The position numbers and the translations under genes were made by a program. The notes under the pieces were generated by a model. That model did not search any database and had not been told where the DNA came from. It saw only the letters and a program-made list of their open reading frames with translations. From the IMG/VR virus record IMGVR_UViG_3300024261_002662, positions 1-26,833 of that record: DNA of 26,833 bases. One strand, written 5' to 3'. Positions within the stretch are counted from its first letter, which is position 1. Each line of letters starts with the position of its first letter. The DNA comes from a virus. Shown one piece after another: positions 24,426 to 26,833 of this stretch.

Positions 24426-26318
24426 TTATTTCTCCAAAAACTCTTTGCAAGTGTGATTCACATGAATATGCGGAGTTTTAGCTTCCCAATCTACTTTGTT
24501 GTGAAACACCCATCCTCCCATTTCTGTTTTTAATTTTAAAGCTAAACTCTTTATTTCATCACTATTTACTTCAGACCACTTCTTATTAAAAAACATATTG
24601 TTTTCTGGAGTATCTTCTTGCGGAGTGTTATACTGCGATTGCCAAAATTTAGACCAATAATTTTTGTATAGTTTGATCTTACGTTCTAAATCAAACCAAG
24701 ACATATGATAAACTGTGGGAACACTCTTAGCAGCGGTATTAAACCACTCTTCGTACTTCGATAAACTTTCTAAGTTTCCGGAAAGCGCATTTCTTCTGTG
24801 TGTCTCTATTTCTTCAGAATAAAAAGCTATAAATTTTATTCTCTTATAGTTTTCTTTATGAATATAGTCGCATGTGTCACTTCCGGGTGCCGTATATAGG
24901 TTTCCATTTTCATCTTCTCTTCGCAACTCTAGAGGTATTCCATGGGTTATATAAGGCGAGTTCTTAGAGACTCTCCACTTCCACGGATTGACGTCGACGC
25001 GTACTTTATCATATCCACCCCAGAATTCTACGACTGGTAAAGCTACCAATTCAGTCAACTTAGGAAACCTCTTTACTAAATTTATAACTTTTTCGTAATC
25101 TTCTGGAAGGATGAATTCGTCACTATCCATTTGCCAGCAAAATTCAGAAGTACATTTAGACCGTGCATATGCTTTTTGCATGCCATCGCTGTGATAAGCA
25201 AACCTAGGATGATCCCAATCAATTGCGTTTTGCTCTATCACAAGTCGTGGCTCACTTTTAGACATGCTATTTAATTTTTCCCATGTTCCATCAGTCGAAC
25301 CGCCATCTACGACTACTACTTCATCACAAAACCCTAGCATTGATTCGATAGATTTTTCCCAGGGATATTCATTTTCATCGCAATTATAAACTGTTGTATA
25401 ACCTGAAATTGAAGGAGACCAATTCATCTTAGATATGATGCTATTCCAAAACCTCTCTCGAGATGCAAAAAGATAAGCATTAGTATCAAAGGGATCTTCA
25501 GTATTAAACCAAATCTCGTCTTTGTGCTGAACATATTCATTTAAAACTAGTTTGCAGCCAAGCATTTTAGCTTCTATCACTAGTCTAGGACATGTATCGC
25601 CACCTTTGGGTAAGTATACTAAGCCTTCAGCTGCCGATAATTTTTCAAGTACTTCGCTATGGGATAGACCAGATAATTTTTCGAAGCTCAAGTTATTATC
25701 TTGGCAATGCTTGATAGCATCATCTGTACCCTTAATCCAACTATTCGAATCTAAAACAAGCCAACCAGATCGATCCCTATCTTCTTTGTTAAGTTTTGAT
25801 ACTTCTATAAAAAATTTATCATCAAAAACTGAACTTAAAACTACAGACTCAGATTCAGCTAGGAATGGAAATCTGTCGACATACCTTTGTTCTTGGGCTT
25901 CTGACATCCACCATAAATTCTTTGCGCCTAAATAAAAAGCAGATATTAACTTGCCGTGAATTTCTTCATGACAATTACATGACGTGTTTTCAATATGACG
26001 GTGTTTTTCTATCGATCGATACTTACAAAATTTATAATCATATTCTATTACTGAGTAATCTAGGTTTGCTGCAGCAGTAGGGATTAAATTAAGATTCATT
26101 CCGGAGAAATTTGTAAAAATCCAGTAAGAGTCTTTGTATTTTTGCATTAACTCTATTGTAATATCTCGAGAATATAAAGCGGCTAAGTTAATATTATCTG
26201 GGCAACTATCGATGAGAGCTTGAGTAGTTAGTTCAGCTCCCCCCATTATGTCTCGCGCATAAAAGTCTGCAACAATTATAATATCAGGTTTTTTTTCTCT
26301 GAAAGGAGTTTCAAACAT
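24426..26318 (-). CDS. bifunctional glycosyltransferase: GT-B half plus GT2-like GT-A half
   Basis: A 630-residue fusion. Residues 1-290 are GT-B-like: a Rossmann start 'DIIIVADFYARDIMGGAELT' (about 12-31) and a donor-side segment 'LPKGGDTCPRLVIEAKMLGC' (about 236-255) near a GT4-type C-domain, though the N-domain is short. Residues about 300-630 are a GT2-like GT-A domain: 'YTTVYNCDENEYPWEKSIES', 'FCDEVVVVDGGSTDGT' (about 330-345) and a DxD, 'QMDSDEF' (D398, D400). The start ATG at 26318 has an AAGAGAG Shine-Dalgarno and lies just after the 188-bp gap, so it is the first gene of the glycan cassette. Two linked activities in one chain could add successive sugars. Specificities unknown. Confidence 0.82.
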   Translation of the reverse strand: MFETPFREKKPDIIIVADFYARDIMGGAELTTQALIDSCPDNINLAALYSRDITIELMQKYKDSYWIFTNFSGMNLNLIPTAAANLDYSVIEYDYKFCKYRSIEKHRHIENTSCNCHEEIHGKLISAFYLGAKNLWWMSEAQEQRYVDRFPFLAESESVVLSSVFDDKFFIEVSKLNKEDRDRSGWLVLDSNSWIKGTDDAIKHCQDNNLSFEKLSGLSHSEVLEKLSAAEGLVYLPKGGDTCPRLVIEAKMLGCKLVLNEYVQHKDEIWFNTEDPFDTNAYLFASRERFWNSIISKMNWSPSISGYTTVYNCDENEYPWEKSIESMLGFCDEVVVVDGGSTDGTWEKLNSMSKSEPRLVIEQNAIDWDHPRFAYHSDGMQKAYARSKCTSEFCWQMDSDEFILPEDYEKVINLVKRFPKLTELVALPVVEFWGGYDKVRVDVNPWKWRVSKNSPYITHGIPLELRREDENGNLYTAPGSDTCDYIHKENYKRIKFIAFYSEEIETHRRNALSGNLESLSKYEEWFNTAAKSVPTVYHMSWFDLERKIKLYKNYWSKFWQSQYNTPQEDTPENNMFFNKKWSEVNSDEIKSLALKLKTEMGGWVFHNKVDWEAKTPHIHVNHTCKEFLEK

Positions 26319-26506
26319 ATAAATCTCTCTTTAATTAAATGTTGTTTAAATTACAGTATTTCTAGAATAGATCTATAGTATAGTAATACAGATATATTAT
26401 AATAAGATAATAAAGAATATACAGAATTACTGTTAACTGAATAACAGAACAACAGATCTATATGTAAGAGTATTTTTGAGGATGTTCAGAATTTTTTTTA
26501 AAAAAA
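26319..26506 (-). promoter_or_regulatory. intergenic regulatory region before the glycan cassette; possible promoter
   Basis: This is the only gap of notable size in the window, very AT-rich. The minus strand holds sigma-70-like -10 candidates (TATAAT at 26396-26401, TATACT at 26377-26382), but I find no good -35 at the right spacing, so the call is weak. A 9-base direct repeat AGATCTATA occurs at 26369-26377 and 26454-26462, and the tetramer ACAG recurs several times on the plus strand. The region separates the tail-fibre gene from the glycan genes, so it is the natural place for a promoter and/or processing site. Confidence 0.35.
26430..26447. repeat. perfect 6-bp inverted repeat (hairpin or operator candidate)
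   Basis: CTGTTA, a six-base spacer, then TAACAG. It lies in the intergenic region between the tail-fibre stop and the glycan cassette. It could form a small RNA hairpin downstream of the fibre gene or act as a protein-binding site. There is no strong U-run right after it in the direction of transcription, so a classical terminator is not convincing. Confidence 0.5.
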
Positions 26507-26833
26507 TTAAATTTTAGACTCTAGAATTTCTAGACGATCTTTTATTTCCTTCATAGCTGATACTATATATGCGCAAAATCTATCGTACTCTAGAGATTTA
26601 TAATCTCCATCAGTTTCAGCTGGTATTACCAATTCCGGAAATTTATCTTCCACTTCATCAATAATAAAACCCGGTACCTTCTTATCATTTGGTGCCGCTT
26701 TCCAGTTGAACAAAACAGGAACTAAATTACATACACTCTCCAGGTCAACATTTAATTGTTCTATGTTCGTCTTAAGAATTCTTTCAGAGTTTGTATGGGT
26801 AGATCTCTGTACAGCTCCGCTCGAACTAATTGT
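26507..26833 (-). CDS. tail fibre/spike C-terminal intramolecular chaperone (peptidase S74), partial
   Basis: The minus-strand frame is open from the right edge to a TAA at 26507, giving the last 108 residues of a larger protein whose N-terminus lies outside the window. It carries the S74 autoprocessing chaperone pattern: 'NSERILKTNIEQL' holds a Ser and Lys five residues apart, as in the catalytic S-D-x-R-L-K motif; then 'LVPVLFNWK', 'VPGFIIDEVEDKFPELV', 'KSLEYDRFCAYIVSAMKEIK' and a terminal coiled coil. In such fibres the domain folds the trimer and then cuts itself off. A TTG at 26713 could be mistaken for a start, but the homology extends upstream of it. It is transcribed just before the glycan cassette. 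Confidence 0.88.
   Translation of the reverse strand, partial: TISSSGAVQRSTHTNSERILKTNIEQLNVDLESVCNLVPVLFNWKAAPNDKKVPGFIIDEVEDKFPELVIPAETDGDYKSLEYDRFCAYIVSAMKEIKDRLEILESKI

Noticed and set aside
13963-26318. Bacterial polysaccharide island rather than phage DNA
   Set aside because: The cassette is flanked on both sides by phage structural genes (S74 fibre end; gp55, gp5-like, gp25, gp6), on the same strand and with the same tight packing.
26490-26508. A/T-only palindrome at the tail-fibre stop, possible terminator
   Set aside because: The stem would be only A-U pairs and overlaps the stop codon. No G/C-rich stem followed by a U-run.

Overview
The window looks like part of a tailed-phage genome: an AT-rich, T4-like myovirus of the marine cyanophage or pelagiphage type. 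It carries recognisable T4-type baseplate wedge genes (gp6 and gp25 families), a gp5-like OB-fold baseplate protein, a gp55-like late sigma factor, and the chaperone end of a tail fibre. Every supported gene lies on the minus strand, so transcription runs from high to low coordinates. Genes are packed with 1-4 nt overlaps or very short gaps. The only sizeable non-coding stretch is 188 bp (26319-26506). No tRNA, IS element, CRISPR array or integrase was seen. The host cannot be named from the sequence; the marine assignment rests on the style of the structural genes and is an inference.

In transcription order: (1) 26833-26507, the C-terminal intramolecular chaperone (peptidase S74 type) of a tail fibre or spike whose body lies beyond the right edge. 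(2) 26506-26319, an AT-rich intergenic region with an inverted repeat and possible promoter elements. (3) 26318-13963, a glycan cassette of twelve genes: a GT-B/GT-A double glycosyltransferase, a GT2, a GT11 fucosyltransferase, a GT6 (ABO-type) transferase, a GT4, a SIS-HAD fusion, two GT29-like (sialyltransferase-like) proteins, a DRE-TIM (HMG-CoA-lyase-like) aldolase fusion, a KdsB-type and a NeuA-type cytidylyltransferase, and the GDP-fucose pair Fcl and Gmd. (4) 13947-10641, a Cas4/RecB-like PD-(D/E)XK nuclease and two more GT-B glycosyltransferases. (5) 10644-9240, a small membrane protein, the gp55-like sigma factor and a coiled-coil protein. (6) 9237-1, the structural block: gp5-like protein, a large Pro-rich membrane-segment protein, a small zinc-ribbon protein, gp25, gp6, a large virion protein and a LamG-domain protein that runs off the left edge.

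Two linked ideas stand out. First, Gmd plus Fcl would make GDP-L-fucose, GT11 would add an alpha-1,2-linked fucose (H-antigen type), and the immediately following, overlapping GT6 gene belongs to the family that puts Gal or GalNAc on fucosylated H acceptors. Together they form an ABO-blood-group-like module in a phage. Second, a SIS isomerase fused to a HAD phosphatase, a pyruvate-type aldolase, a KdsB-type CMP-sugar synthetase and two sialyltransferase-like proteins together resemble a route to a CMP-activated 3-deoxy-ulosonic acid (Kdo- or sialic-acid-like) and its transfer, with a non-canonical aldolase at the condensing step. A NeuA-family enzyme suggests a second CMP-sugar. Whether these glycans decorate the virion, or remodel the host envelope to block superinfection, cannot be read from the sequence.

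The glycan cassette uses several forced non-ATG starts (four TTG, one GTG), while every structural gene starts with ATG.
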